The notes beneath the pieces were generated by a model, which worked only from the letters and a program-made list of their open reading frames with translations, was not told the DNA's origin and ran no database searches. The position numbers were made by a program, and so were the translations under genes. Shown in pieces: positions 18,571 through 29,542 of a DNA stretch of 64,000 bases. Origin of the DNA: Maniola hyperantus (taxonomy: Eukaryota; Arthropoda; Insecta; Lepidoptera; Nymphalidae); NCBI RefSeq assembly GCF_902806685.2, contig NC_048543.1, positions 6,366,106 to 6,430,105 on the forward strand, in the 5' to 3' direction. Position 1 is the first letter of the stretch. Each line of letters begins with the position of its first letter.

Positions 18571-18966
18571 ACCATACAGAGGCAGTTTCTTAAATACTTA
18601 GCTTTTAAAGACTTTAAAAAATTTAATAGTTATGAGGAAGCGTGTACTCACTACGGTATCGGCTCACTGGAACATAGAAGGGAACAATGTGATATGTTGT
18701 TACTGCAAGCAATTTTAACCGGCTCAATCGATTGTCCTAGCTTACTCTCAGCCTTTTCATTTAATGCTCAACCTTCAAGAACGCGTCACACGCGCCTTCT
18801 AAATGTTCCCAAATCTAACTCAAATTATGCGCGAAATTCTATAATTCCACGCTTGGTACGTACTTATAACAATCAGTTCGCTGAGTTTGACTTATTTTAC
18901 CTATCAAACAATAAATTTAAAAAGGAATTAAGAAACTATCATCGTAAAACAAAAAAAAGTAGCTAA
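18571..18966 (+). pseudogene. LINE reverse-transcriptase C-terminal relic
   Basis: One frame stays open from 18571 to TAA at 18964-18966, about 131 codons: QRQFLKYLAFKDF, then EEACTHYGIGSLEHRREQCD, MLLLQAILTGSIDCPSLLSA, RLVRTYNNQFAEFDLFYLS and FKKELRNYH. The pattern SLE.RR...D...L...L.G.IDCP.LLS.I, then R.NY..NS...R..R.YN....DLF..S...FK matches the conserved tail of CR1/jockey-type LINE polymerases. The earlier part is absent (5' truncation), so the internal ATG at 18694 is not a real start. A 3' UTR follows. Confidence 0.7.
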
Positions 18967-19281
18967 CATCTAAATATGCATGCAATCATACACTCCCATT
19001 TACACACACACACACATGCACACACGCTCACACATACTCATAAGCACACACTCTCACACGCATACACACACACATACAATCATACACACACTGTTGTAAT
19101 TTTATTTTATTATTGTATATACCTACATTTATTCTAACTCTATTCTGTTAAAATAGTTTAATTATAATTTTAAGTAATCTCTTTTGGCCTTCTGTTATAC
19201 ATAGATTTAAATTTAAATAATAATTATGTATTTACGCTGTTGATTACTTTCAAATAAACAAAATAAAATAAAATAAAATAG
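18967..19281 (+). mobile_element. LINE 3' UTR with (CA)n and A-rich tail
   Basis: Directly downstream of the LINE stop. It has a degenerate (CA)n stretch at 18998-19090, and ends in CAAATAAACAAAATAAAATA AAATA, a tail of repeated AAAAT units. A target duplication was not found. Confidence 0.5.
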
Positions 19282-19525
19282 CTTTCCCCTTGGCTTCATT
19301 TGCCTCAAGTTATTGGTATTCAACTGATTTGTAAGTAAATGTTTTGAAAAACAACCGTTTTGTCTAAATCGGTCGGTAAATATAAATTACCTACTTACCT
19401 ACTTTAAGATTACGATTTTGAAATAGTAGACCCATACAGTAAGAAATCTCTCAATTTGTTCGACTGGGCGCAAATTGCTACGATCGCACGAGCATCAAGC
19501 CTCTTTAGCAGTAATCACTAAGTAA

Positions 19526-19752
19526 TCTAAATCTATAAAACGAAAAGGTAACTAACTGACTGGCTGACTGACTGATCTATCAACGCACAGCTCAAACTAC
19601 TGGACGGATCGGGCTGAAATTTGGCATGTAGATAGCTATTATGATGTAGGCATCCGGTAAGGAGAATTTTTGAAAATTCAACCACTACGGGGGTAAAATA
19701 GGGGTTTAAAATTTGTGTAGTCTACGCGGACGAAGTCGCCGGCATAAGCTAG
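19526..19752 (+). mobile_element. Helitron-like element, TCAGTCAGTCA type
   Basis: TCTATAAAACGAAAAGGTAA with (TGAC)n, ATCTATCAACGCACAGCTCA, GGTAAAATAGGGGTTTAAAA, CTACGCGGACGAAGTCGCCG and CTAG (19749-19752) then T. Complete in layout. Confidence 0.75.
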
Positions 19753-19759
19753 TTACATC

Positions 19760-20815
19760 ATAAATGTGAAAGTATATTTCTTTGTCCTTAATAAATAGAG
19801 CTCCCAAAATTGTAAACAATTAAAAAGTCGCAATCTTGCAGCAATTGTTTGGTACACTGTTAGTCTAGAAGCACGTCTTTGCAAATTTTCAAAAATTGTT
19901 TCAACACTAGCTAGTAGCTAGCATCACTAGACACTAGTCTCTTTCTATCAGATAAACTGTGAAAGCGCAATAGCGCAAGGTAACAGCAGCCCACACGACG
20001 TCAGCAGCAAGGACATTTTAACGCCCGTAGCACGTGATTTGCATTTTCATTGATGAAAAAGCCTTGCGTGAGGCTTGCTTCAGACCACATTTAGTTCCTG
20101 AACCTTTAGTTATCCAGGATAAAAGGACTAAAAAGAAAATAAAACAATTGCGGTTAGCCATCCATCACCAAAGCGACCGGACGGACCACTTACCCACCGT
20201 CCGCGGTCGGAAGCAACCCTCCAACATCCGCCTTCTATACTCTTTTCCCAGAACCTCGGCTTGAGAAATGCTTTTCCACTTCATTTGTTTTATTAGAGCA
20301 CTTATTTTTCTAAGCCATTGGGTCCGTGATCACATGTTTAGTATCTTTGTCTGAGCCATCTCGAGGTAATTTGAATGGACCCTCACTGTTTACGCATTTC
20401 ATTGATTCACGTCGTGTTCAAAAGGAATATGAGTTCAAGTTATTGATGTTCAGTTTATTCACACGGAAATTCATTGTTTACAATCAATTTAAACTAGGTT
20501 ATAAATCTTATAAATACTATAAATAGCTTTGAGGTTTTTTGCTTCAGTAGTTTAGATTAATTAATGACCCTCTAATCTTTTTCTCTTGTCCCATTTCATA
20601 TTTTAGTATCGGACCTCTGGTACGTAAAACGACAGAACTTCTTTTCCGTCTGTATTTTCTTCTGGGTTGTCCCTGTCGAGATCTCAACTGCCTGGTTGAC
20701 TTTCAGTACCTTTTTAACTGGGAAGTCATCGTTTCCGTTTCTCATTTGTGTTCCTTAACTTCAGATACTTAATGGTTTTAAAATCTATTGCTGTCACATT
20801 TTCTTTCATATTGTA
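19760..20815. other. Unrecognised stretch
   Basis: Short plus frames at 20034-20264 and 20326-20526 have no recognised domain. No repeats or RNA genes recognised. Confidence 0.35.
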
Positions 20816-20817
20816 AA

Positions 20818-21049
20818 CTAGCTTATGCTCGGGACTTCGTCCGCGTGGACTACACAAACTTCAAACCCCTATTTCACCCCGTTGGGGGTTGAATTTTCAA
20901 AAATGCTTTCTTAGCGGATGCTTACGTCATAATAGCTGTCTGCATGCCAAATTTCAGCCTGATCCGTCCAGTAGTTTGAGCTGTGCGTTGATAGATCAGT
21001 CAGTCAGTCAGTCAGTCAGTTAGTCACCTTTTCCTTTTATATATATAGA
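20818..21049 (-). mobile_element. Helitron-like element, TCAGTCAGTCA type
   Basis: CTAG at 20818-20821 preceded by A, then CTTATGCTCGGGACTTCGTC CGCGTGG, TTTCACCCCGTTGGGGGTTG, (AGTC)n at 20996-21022, and CCTTTTATATATATAGA at the reversed start. Full length and well preserved. Confidence 0.75.
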
Positions 21050-21279
21050 AGAGTATAAATAACCGCAACAGATTTAAACGTCTAATGACTAATATTATGA
21101 TTATTAAACACCATTTGCAGTGACACCATTATTAACTTAATATTAATGAAGAGTTAAAATAGGTTCAGCATTAGGTAGAATAAGGCTTTAAATTTCCAAA
21201 TAATGTAATGAACTTTTAATTGCTTAAAATGTCTCCTTTGGAGAAAATCAAGTTTCGAATTTCAATGATTATGATTCCA

Positions 21280-21400
21280 AATGTCTCCTCGAGTTGGGAC
21301 TTAAGTTATCGCGATGCGGGTCACGTAGTGCTTAACCCGCCGGGGCTGTTTCCCGGCGGATCTTCTTGTTTTGACGTTTAATACTTTAGCAAGCTGCTTA
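21280..21400 (+). repeat. Unassigned dispersed repeat X4, copy 1
   Basis: GCGGGTCACGTAGTGCTTAA CCC and GGCGGATCTTCTTGTTTTGA CG match the reverse complement of 39270-39375. Class unknown. It contains a GC-rich CCGCCGGGGCTGTTTCCCGG CGG hairpin. Confidence 0.5.
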
Positions 21401-21587
21401 ATTTATCGAAGTCAACATTCAAGTCGCAAGTAAGTATAAAACATCGTCCAAACAGTGAACTAAATATTGAATGACGTTGTGAACTCTTGTGCTGTTTTAT
21501 AGAACATCGGCATGGAACATCGGTTATTAACGATTGTTGTGACGGTTTAGCTGGAAATATATTATGATCCGCTACGAGTCGCTTTAA

Positions 21588-21692
21588 GAATGAGAAGGGT
21601 TTTGGCCATAGCCTACGTCTATTCATTCTTAAAGGAGATCCATGCTCTGTAGCGAGCTGACGACGACGATGATGATGATGATGATAAAAGAG
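21588..21692 (+). mobile_element. SINE S1 tail with (GAT)n
   Basis: AAGAATGAGAAGGGTTTTGG CCATAG, GGAGATCCATGCTCTGTAGC and (GAC/GAT)n at 21660-21685 match the S1 3' end. TTTAAGAATGA also recurs inverted (TCATTCTTAAA) inside it, suggesting a small rearrangement. Confidence 0.55.
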
Positions 21693-22107
21693 ATTGCCCA
21701 TTTTCCTAGGAGCTTTGGGCCCCCCTAATATAATTGTTGTGTCACCATGGTTTTAATTTTATTTTGTAGACAAATAATTAACTCTTTATATTCTGCAAAC
21801 GATTTCTATTTATTCACCCTGGTTATAAAGAAATCTTATTTTTTATATTGCTGATATATTATATTTAATTAATACTTCTTCAAAATAAATGCATGTTTAC
21901 GATTCTAACTGTAATTGTGTATATTTTCAATAATAGAGTGAAAAAAAGTCGTTATAAAACATAATCGTAAAAAAATAACACATTAAAAAAAAAATTAATT
22001 TAAGTTTTGACACGACGCGGACGCCACAAAAGAGGGCCCGTTCACGGGCGATCTCCTTTGATTAAGTATAGTTTTTTTTTAATTTTAATCTATTGAAAAT
22101 AAGTTCT
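21693..22107. other. Unrecognised AT-rich stretch
   Basis: No feature apart from a short GC-rich patch at 22012-22050 (GACACGACGCGGACGCC). Confidence 0.35.
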
Positions 22108-22212
22108 AGGAGAGGACTACAATCCGGAAGATTGACTCAACAGTTCAAACCTCACACAAGCTAGTCACAAGCTTTATGCTTAGTTGGTTAGGGTAAAGGG
22201 TAATTCAGTGTT
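22108..22212 (+). mobile_element. SINE S2, degenerate copy
   Basis: CAACAGTTCAAACCTCACAC then GTCACAAGCTTTATGCTTAG TTGG parallels the S2 copy at 8830-8892. The A-box side is eroded. Like that copy it is followed at once by family F sequence (GGGTTCCGTACG). Confidence 0.5.
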
Positions 22213-22422
22213 GTAGGGTTCCGTACGCGAAGGGTGCCAACGGATCCATACTACTTGCCGCTACAACCCCATTACTTGCCGCTATAACAACACGTCATTA
22301 TACAAATAATTTAAAATGGCCCCCATGCAAAATAAAAAGTATATACAGGTGGTGTGTATATATCCTGTACGATGGTACGGAACCCTTCGTGCGAGTCTTA
22401 CACGTACTTGACCGCTTTTTTT
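22213..22422 (+). mobile_element. Family F variant, plus strand
   Basis: GTAGGGTTCCGTACGCGAAG at the left and GGTACGGAACCCTTCGTGCG AGTC at the right. It contains a repeated TACTTGCCGCTA (22251 and 22272). The interior differs from the F copy at 13021. Confidence 0.5.
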
Positions 22423-22436
22423 AATGTGGCTTTTTA

Positions 22437-22836
22437 ATAAAAACCGGCCAAGTGCGAGTCTCCGCACCGAAGGTTCGTAGTACGGTCATATTTTTTCGAC
22501 ATTTTGCACGATAAATCAAAAACGATCATGCATAAACATAAATAAAAATCCCTAGGGTAAAGCCCTTTCATATGATACCCAACTTGGTATTATAGTAATC
22601 TTACTTTTAAAGTTGAAAATACTAATTATTTGTTCATGAACACATTTTATTTTTTTATTTTTTCTTGTGATGTAACCACAATTTCATGATTTTTCCCCTT
22701 ACTTGTGCTTAAAACCTGCCTTCCTGCCAATTTTCATAATTCTAGGTCAACGGAAAATACGCTATATGTTTCTTGACAGATAGACAGACAGACAACGAAG
22801 TGAGCCCTGTTTCCTTTTGAGGTACGGAACCCTAAT
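22437..22836 (-). mobile_element. Family F element, nearly complete, minus strand
   Basis: AAAAACCGGCCAAGTGCGAG TC at 22440, ATTTTTTCGACATTTTGCAC GATAA, CATATGATACCCAACTTGG, ATTCTAGGTCAACGG, and GAGGTACGGAACCCTAA at 22819. Same order as 60350-60768. It lies tail to tail with the F variant just before it. Confidence 0.7.
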
Positions 22837-22839
22837 AAA

Positions 22840-24880
22840 TTAGGTTGTTTTATGTGAACTTGTGTATATTTTCAGCCTGCCAAACTGCCATCCCACTGCT
22901 TTACTAGATTCAATAATAAAATCAATTAACATAATTGATAAGGATAACTATTGAGAATAGAATAGTATTACGATAATAGGTTTATCAATCAAGTAACGCC
23001 TGCTTGTTGATAAGGGTAATTGAATGAATCAATAACAATCTCTTCCTGAACCACGGGTCAAATCAATTATAATACCCTGTATTAAACGATTAAGCACTGG
23101 GCACATATAGCAGACGAGCAGGGCGGGCGGGCGGGCGGCCCAATATGGTGGGATTTTTGTAAAGGTAATTAGATTTTCTATTAACATGTCACATGTTATA
23201 TAAATAACTTTTCGGAGCTATGTACGTTTTAAGCAATTAAATAACACTTGATTTAATGGTGAAGGAAATTATAGTGAGGAAAGGAATACACAGGTTTCAC
23301 AATCACTGGGTATTTATTACAAAAAAAATACGATTTCTAATTTGCTTATATAAAAGATATCTACGGTTTATTTGCGTGAATATCTTCGTAATATCGGGGA
23401 TGACAATTAGATACGTACAAGTAAAGATCACTTACAATGCTTACTTAATTTAGATTATAAGTAATATATTAAGACCTTTGTAAACTACCCATATTTAGCA
23501 AATAAAAATTATTTCATTTCATTTCATTTCATTTCATTTCATTTCGAACTATTCAGACATTCTGGCATTCAAATAGGTAGGAAAATAAAATTTGTATAAA
23601 AACAACTTAATATACTTAAAATAAATTACCTACTCTAAAAACAATGCTTTGGCTATTGTTAAAAAAACACCACAAATACCCACGTCTCTAGCTGACCCTT
23701 AACTGCCTCTACTTCGGAAACCTGAGCTTACATTTTTAAATAGGCTTTTGTATTAAGTTTGTTTTATCAACGGTAGATGTGTGCTCTACTTGTGAACAGA
23801 GCCAATGCTGAACAGAGCCAAAGAAAAACCTGCTTCCAGTGAAAAATACTGGATTTAAGCTAATTTAAAGATTGAGTATACTTACTTATTATTTAAAAAA
23901 CTGTAAATGTTTATATGTACATCATAATCATCGCGTGCCCTCTTCGAAACGAAGTTTGTCGGTCATCATACGAAAAGTTTCTATGTAAAGCTGCCTTTTT
24001 TAAATTCGAGTAACTAAGCCCTGTCCACCCTTTTTTTATCGTCCAACGATTTGCGTCTTTAGCGAACTGTTGAAGCCGTTTTTCCTTCAATTCTTCCTTC
24101 CAACACTAATCTTGGGAATGACAATTGGGCTCCTCTCTATAAATGCCCAAAAAATGAACCTACCTCTGCAATCATGCAGATGTAACCTTAGTATTATACG
24201 ATGAACTAATTTGCTTGTATTTACTCGAATCTCTAAGCTTATTTAACAAAATTGCCAGGCCAAAAAAGTAGTGCTATCCTTTCCAACACATATCTGTATC
24301 TTCCTAGGAATAGCTAGATGCTACATGTTCATTAAAATATGGTATGACCAACTGTGCCTATTTTTTCCTATCTACGATGTCGTCACGCGAGTTATTTAAT
24401 TTTAGTGACGATCACAACGCACAATGACAAGCAGGACTGACCCGTCCAAGTTCTTTCTGTGCTAGCTGCTGGACCTGGCCTGCCAATTTAGTTTTGAGTT
24501 TTGTATGTAACCGAACATCAAAATAATATTCATATCGACAGCGTGTTATTGTAAAATTGCTTATTCATTCGACACGAAACCATTCTGATGTACATGTAAA
24601 AAGGTACCTACTGCCTACGGTTGTTGAATACAAAAACAAGTGTTAAATGGATCAATACAATGAACTTTTCCTATTTAACATGATCAAACGGATTACACAA
24701 GACACGAGTGGCTGCCGTGCGGTTTACTCACATGGAAAATCATTATTGTGTACCTAATCAGCTTTACTTTATGGCTTGAAATGGCGGTGATATAAAGCTT
24801 AATTGTCTTTAAATTAATTAAGGTGAAAATAAGCGTATCTTACAAAACTCAAATATATTACAAATGAAAGCAAGGCTTCA
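22840..24880. other. Mostly unrecognised, with an (ATTTC)n tail
   Basis: A (GGGC)n run sits at 23121-23140. AATAAA at 23500 is followed by (ATTTC)n at 23512-23545, as in some retroelement 3' ends, but no coding sequence is recognisable upstream. The frame at 23256-23453 is AT-driven. The remainder shows no repeat recognised elsewhere in the window. Confidence 0.35.
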
Positions 24881-24884
24881 TTCA

Positions 24885-25085
24885 GGAAGATGCGGAGTGT
24901 TGCACGTCGCGTTGTGCGTCGCGTCTTGCAGTTATTCCTTTCATGGCGAAGCGGGTATGGCGGCGCGCTGCAGCGCGAGCGGTACAAGAGCAACCCGTGC
25001 ACAAGCACTTCACCGCTCATGAGCAGTTTACCAGTTTCAACTCTAACTTTCCCCTGCCATGCCATGGGGAACGCGTTTGGCTAAG
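24885..25085. other. CpG-rich island-like stretch
   Basis: Clearly richer in GC and CpG than its surroundings (GTTGCACGTCGCGTTGTGCG, GGCGGCGCGCTGCAGCGCGA). Open frames lie on both strands (24890-25084 plus, 24814-25065 minus), which is typical of GC-rich DNA. No repeat copy elsewhere in the window. It could be an exon, a promoter or a single transposon copy. I cannot tell which. Confidence 0.3.
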
Positions 25086-25957
25086 CTAATGCTCTACGTG
25101 AGCGAATCTGTATACGCGCGTGACCATGCTCTTGCATTCAGATCATCGTTCTTCATTTTATTCATTTAGCCGCCACACGCTACGTACCATCTACAACATC
25201 ATGCATTGCGCAACGCCCCGTGTCTCCCTAAACGAGGCCTAAGAATTATTACTAGGGCTTTATTATGGTAAACTTGCCCCGAAGGCCTTGAAGGAACCCT
25301 TTTTCGTGCTGTATGTATGCTAGCCCAAGCTGCACACTCTTCAAAAGGTAGCCATAAGGTTTCGTCATTTACTGATATCAGATTCGATTTTATCCTATTA
25401 TACACTTAGAGCAGTTAAATTTCATGCCAAAAGTTAGCTAAAGTACAACTAAATAATAAATAATAATAATTTTTAAAGTTACTTTAGCAAATTAATCCGC
25501 ATCAAACTATTGTAAGCTTTCACTTTTACAGTTATCTAGATATACCTACCTACATCAAATTATAGGTATTGTGCTATAAGCGATAGTTTTAATTACCTAA
25601 ATCATAAATATTTTGCAACATCATTGTATTAATTTTAACAAAATCGTGTACAAAGCGGTTACTCAAGCGTATAAATTGATTACTGGAATAGTGACAGCCA
25701 TTCATCAGCTGTTTTTATTAAAAACATGCAAAATGATACCTAAACCTCAACGGTGCGGTGGTTTCTCCGTCACTCGCTCCACACAAACGTAGTTTGGTTC
25801 TCATTTGAATATTAACCAATCAAAATCGATGTAATTTTGTAGACTCGTTCTAGAAACTACTTCATATACCTATATGTTTGTGGTTTGCCAGGTTGACAGA
25901 AATGTGAGCGAAACTACTTTTGTTTGAAGCGCACTACGATTCAACCCCTCTTAAAAA
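25086..25957. other. Unrecognised stretch
   Basis: No recognised coding or repeat content. A minus frame at 25199-25405 has no recognised domain. Confidence 0.35.
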
Positions 25958-26170
25958 ACTAGCCATACTAATAATATAAATGCGAAATTGTGTCTGTCTG
26001 TCTGTCTGCTAGCCTTTCACGTCCTATCCGTTCAACTAGCTTAGTACTAGATAGCCTGCATCCCGGGGAACGACATAGGCTACTTTTTATTCCGGAAAAT
26101 CAAAGAGTTCCCACGGGATTTTTAAAACCTAAATCCACGCGGATGAAGTCGCGGCCATCATCTTGTATAG
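25958..26170 (+). mobile_element. Helitron-like element, GTCTGTCTG type
   Basis: CCATACTAATAATATAAATG CG start, (TGTC)n, CTTTCACGTCCTATCCGTTC, GGGGAACGACATAGGC, and CACGCGGATGAAGTCGCGGC CATCATC end. The CTAG end is eroded (ATCTTG). The frame at 25990-26175 is this repeat. Confidence 0.6.
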
Positions 26171-26399
26171 AATAAACAATTATTAATTAACAGCGTCCGC
26201 GTCCGAGTTAGTGTCAGAAATTCAAAATACTTGGTGGTTCATTTTTGTGACTATTATTATTCTGTTGTTGATTTCTACACAAGTTAAACAATATATTATA
26301 ATATAAGTATAGATTAAAATCCAGTAATAATAAAGACAATATTATTTACATATTAATATATTTTGTGTGCTCCTATATTTTTCACATATAATTATATTA

Positions 26400-26982
26400 T
26401 CTACACTAATATTATAAAGAGGAAAACTTTGTTTGTTTGTTTGTTTGTTTGTTTGTTTGTTTGTACTGAATAGGCTCAAAAACTACTGGACCGATTTTAA
26501 AAATTCTTTCACCATTCGAAAGCTACATTATCCACGAGTAACATAGGCTATATTTTATTTTGGAAAAAAATAGGGTTCCGTAAGATATTTGGGTTTTTCG
26601 GACACAAGGTGTAAAAAATCAACCAGAAAAGTTACTTATTTTGCGTACGCTGCCTAAACTATAAAAGATAGAACCATAAAATGTTCTAATTAATTGTAGA
26701 TCTTATAAATATCTACAAAAAAGTCCGCGACACACTATACCCATCTATGTCGAGTGAGGCACAGCAACCATTTTTTTATTTAAAAATCTTGAATTTTTTT
26801 TGGACTACATTTAAACGCGTTTATTTTACTCATGCTATTAATCCTTATCAAAATAAATGATTTCATCACTAAGAACAGTTTATGGAGATAATATTTGGTC
26901 TTTGAATGATTAAAATTGGACGTTTGGTTTTGAAGTTATGGCGAAATTAAAATATTACGATTTCTGCTGCACGGCCCGTTGT
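26400..26982 (+). mobile_element. Tandem unit A, copy 1
   Basis: It begins TCTACACTAATATTATAAAG AGG, then (GTTT)n and a Helitron-like 5' part shared with 11626-11780 and 27591-27700. From 26580 it carries about 400 bases found nowhere else in the window, ending GCTGCACGGCCCGTTGT. It lacks a CTAG end. Copy 2 follows after a 9-base echo of the start. Confidence 0.8.
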
Positions 26983-26991
26983 CTACACTAA

Positions 26992-27590
26992 TCTACACTA
27001 ATATTATAAAGAGGAAAACTTTGTTTGTTTGTTTGTTTGTTTGTTTGTTTGTTTGTTTGTTTGTTTGATTGTACTGAATAGGCTCAAAAACTACTGGACC
27101 GATTTTAAAAATTCTTTCACCATTCGAAAGCTACATTATCCACGAGTAACATAGGCTATATTTTATTTTGGAAAAAAATAGGGTTCCGTAAGATATTTGG
27201 GTTTTTCGAACACAAGGTGTAAAAAATCAACCAGAAAAGTTACTTATTTTGCGTACGCTGCCTAAACTATAAAAGATAGAACCATAAAATGTTCTAATTA
27301 ATTGTAGATCTTATAAATATCTACAAAAAAGTCCGCGACACACTATACCCATCTATGTCGAGTGAGGCACAGCAACCATTTTTTTATTTAAAAATCTTGA
27401 ATTTTTTTTGGACTACATTTAAACGCGTTTATTTTACTCATGCTATTAATCCTTATCAAAATAAATGATTTCATCACTAAGAACAGTTTATGGAGATAAT
27501 ATTTGGTCTTTGAATGATTAAAATTGGACGTTTGGTTTTGAAGTTATGGCGAAATTAAAATATTACGATTTCTGCTGCACGGCCCGTTGT
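26992..27590 (+). mobile_element. Tandem unit A, copy 2
   Basis: After the (GTTT)n run, positions 27072-27590 match 26464-26982 with a single difference that I can see (A for G in TTTTTCGAACAC). The (GTTT)n run and its flank are 16 bases longer here. Such identity means a recent duplication. Confidence 0.85.
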
Positions 27591-27767
27591 ATTATATAAA
27601 GAGGTAAGTCGTTAAGTTTGTTTGTAGGGGGTAATCTTTAGAACTACTGAACCGATTTTAAAAATTCTTTCACCAGTAGAAAGCTACATTATTCCTGAGT
27701 GACATAGGCTATACGGGATTTTTAAAAACCTAAATCTACGCGGGCGAAGCCGCGGGGATCAGCTAGT
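27591..27767 (+). mobile_element. Tandem unit B, copy 1 (Helitron-like end)
   Basis: ATTATATAAAGAGGTAAGTC start, GGGGGTAATCTTTAGAACTA, TTCACCAGTAGAAAGC, CTACGCGGGCGAAGCCGCGG with hairpin CGCGG/CCGCG, then GGATCAGCTAG and T. Joined directly to unit A. Confidence 0.8.
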
Positions 27768-27945
27768 ATTATATAAAGAGGTAATGTCGTTAAGTTTGTT
27801 TGTAGGGGGTAATCTTTAGAACTACTGAACCGATTTTAAAAATTCTTTCACCAGTAGAAAGCTACATTATTCCTGAGTGACATAGGCTATACGGGATCTT
27901 TAAAAACCTAAATCTACGCGGGCGAAGCCGCGGGGATCAGCTAGT
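27768..27945 (+). mobile_element. Tandem unit B, copy 2 (Helitron-like end)
   Basis: Same 178-bp unit as copy 1, differing by one inserted T (GTAATGTC for GTAAGTC) and one T to C change (GGGATCTT for GGGATTTT). Ends in CTAG (27941-27944) and T. Confidence 0.8.
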
Positions 27946-28056
27946 ATTATATATATTCACATATATTTATATTATATTATATTTTTTTTGTAATAATAAA
28001 TTGTAATAATAATAAACAGTAACCAAGTGGGCACCTAAATTAAATATGTTACACTT

Positions 28057-28229
28057 GCTTCCCACGGTGCGTGATTCTGCGGACTATCACGCACGGCCGA
28101 TGACCACGGAGAGCCACGCACGCGCACAAGGACGACGACGTCTCTGCCCTATCACGGACGATATTCTTTCGAAGTGCGTCAGTGCGGGCTAGTCCGCATC
28201 CGTCTGCAATATCACGCACCGTGGAAAGC
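28057..28229. mobile_element. GC-rich MITE with 19-bp terminal inverted repeats
   Basis: Left end GCTTCCCACGGTGCGTGAT and right end (reverse complement) GCTTTCCACGGTGCGTGAT differ at one base. The interior is GC-rich and non-coding (CACGCACGCGCACAAGGACG). Target duplication not evident. Single copy in the window. Confidence 0.65.
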
Positions 28230-28456
28230 CGATATTAGATAGCGAATTATTACACTTTTGCCTTTAGGTTGACAAATAAATTCTAAAACGCGAACCTTTG
28301 ATTTTTGAAAAGATATGCGTGGGAAACACCGAAAGATTTGTGTATCAAAAAAATTATTAAGTATGTCTAAGTTGTAATCAAGATCGTTTTTTGCGGGGGT
28401 TGAATACAATGGCGCTTAAAAAGTTATTCAAACATCTTTTTTTTATAGCATACCTA

Positions 28457-28654
28457 CTAGCTGATCCGCTCGGTTTTGTTCGAGTAAAATTTAATAAAAT
28501 ATATATTATATCGAACACCTATCTATCTCCTATGTTCCACTGGATTAAGTAGCTTTCTAATGGAGAAAGAATTATTAAAATCGGTTCAGTAGTTTCAGAG
28601 TTTGTCGATTACAAACAAACAAACAAATATTTTCTCTTATAGTATTAATATAGA
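28457..28654 (-). mobile_element. Helitron-like element, diverged
   Basis: CTAG at 28457-28460 followed by CTGATCCGCTCGGTTTTGTT, then TTCTAATGGAGAAAGAATTA TTAAAATCGGTTCAGTAGTT and (CAAA)n, ending at a reversed TCTATATTAATACTATAAGAG start. Confidence 0.65.
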
Positions 28655-28659
28655 TACTC

Positions 28660-29540
28660 GTAAAGAAATGTTGGAATATTAGGCAAGCTTGGATTCAATT
28701 ATCCTACAATACGCGCAGGATAAAGACGAATCTAACAATACTCTATTTACGATTATCCGACCAAACAAACATTTTTCTGCGAACGATTTTATCATAACGT
28801 AATAATATTAATAGAAAAGCTTTTATTTGGCTAAGTAATGTTTTCTTCTTTATTATCATTCTAAAGAGTTACTTAGTAAATAGAATATTTTCCCTATACG
28901 ACCTTTTTACTTTCAAAAACCTTTTAAAACTTTTTTGTAGATATTGGTACTTTTTTGTACAATATGACTCTAGATGTCTAGACTCAGACGACTCGCCTTG
29001 GCCTTGCTGGCCTTACCTATTTAGCACTCAGGTTTCTTCACTCAACAAAAAAACACACTTTCGCATTTATAATAAGGGTACTGATGAGTAGTGATGCAAA
29101 AGCTTTTAGAGCTTACCTACGCTTATTGGGATTTTAATTTCCCTACGTCAATAAAATGATTTGAGGAAAAAATATGAGGGAGGAAGGAAACCCCATAAAA
29201 ATGGCATTTCAACTTTTAATACGTAGTCGTAGAATGGAAATCTCAATCGAAATGTGTATTTCTTTCAGGACATGTTAATTGTAAGCCGGGGCACGTAGGC
29301 TTGTTTACTTGCGACAGCGTCATTAGGCTGAGTGGAGGTTGCCACGCTGTTCCACACTCACCTGACTTTAAATAAAACAATATTTGCATATACGTGCCAA
29401 GTGCGCTGTTGGAAAATATTTTATAGGTTGGTTAATTACCGAGAACTCTCCAACAATTAAAACATATTTTTAATAATTTTTTTAGTGTTTACCTACACTT
29501 CAAGGAAATTACTAAATAATTTTAAATACATATCAAAAAT
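28660..29540. other. Unrecognised stretch
   Basis: A small Helitron-like fragment is at 29040-29085 (ACACACTTTCGCATTTATAA TAAGGGTA, reversed start). Otherwise no gene or repeat recognised. Confidence 0.4.
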
Positions 29541-29542
29541 TG

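Noticed and set aside
26400..27945. CRISPR-like array because of direct repeats
   Set aside because: Units are long, adjacent and Helitron-like, with no short spacers; the DNA is eukaryotic.
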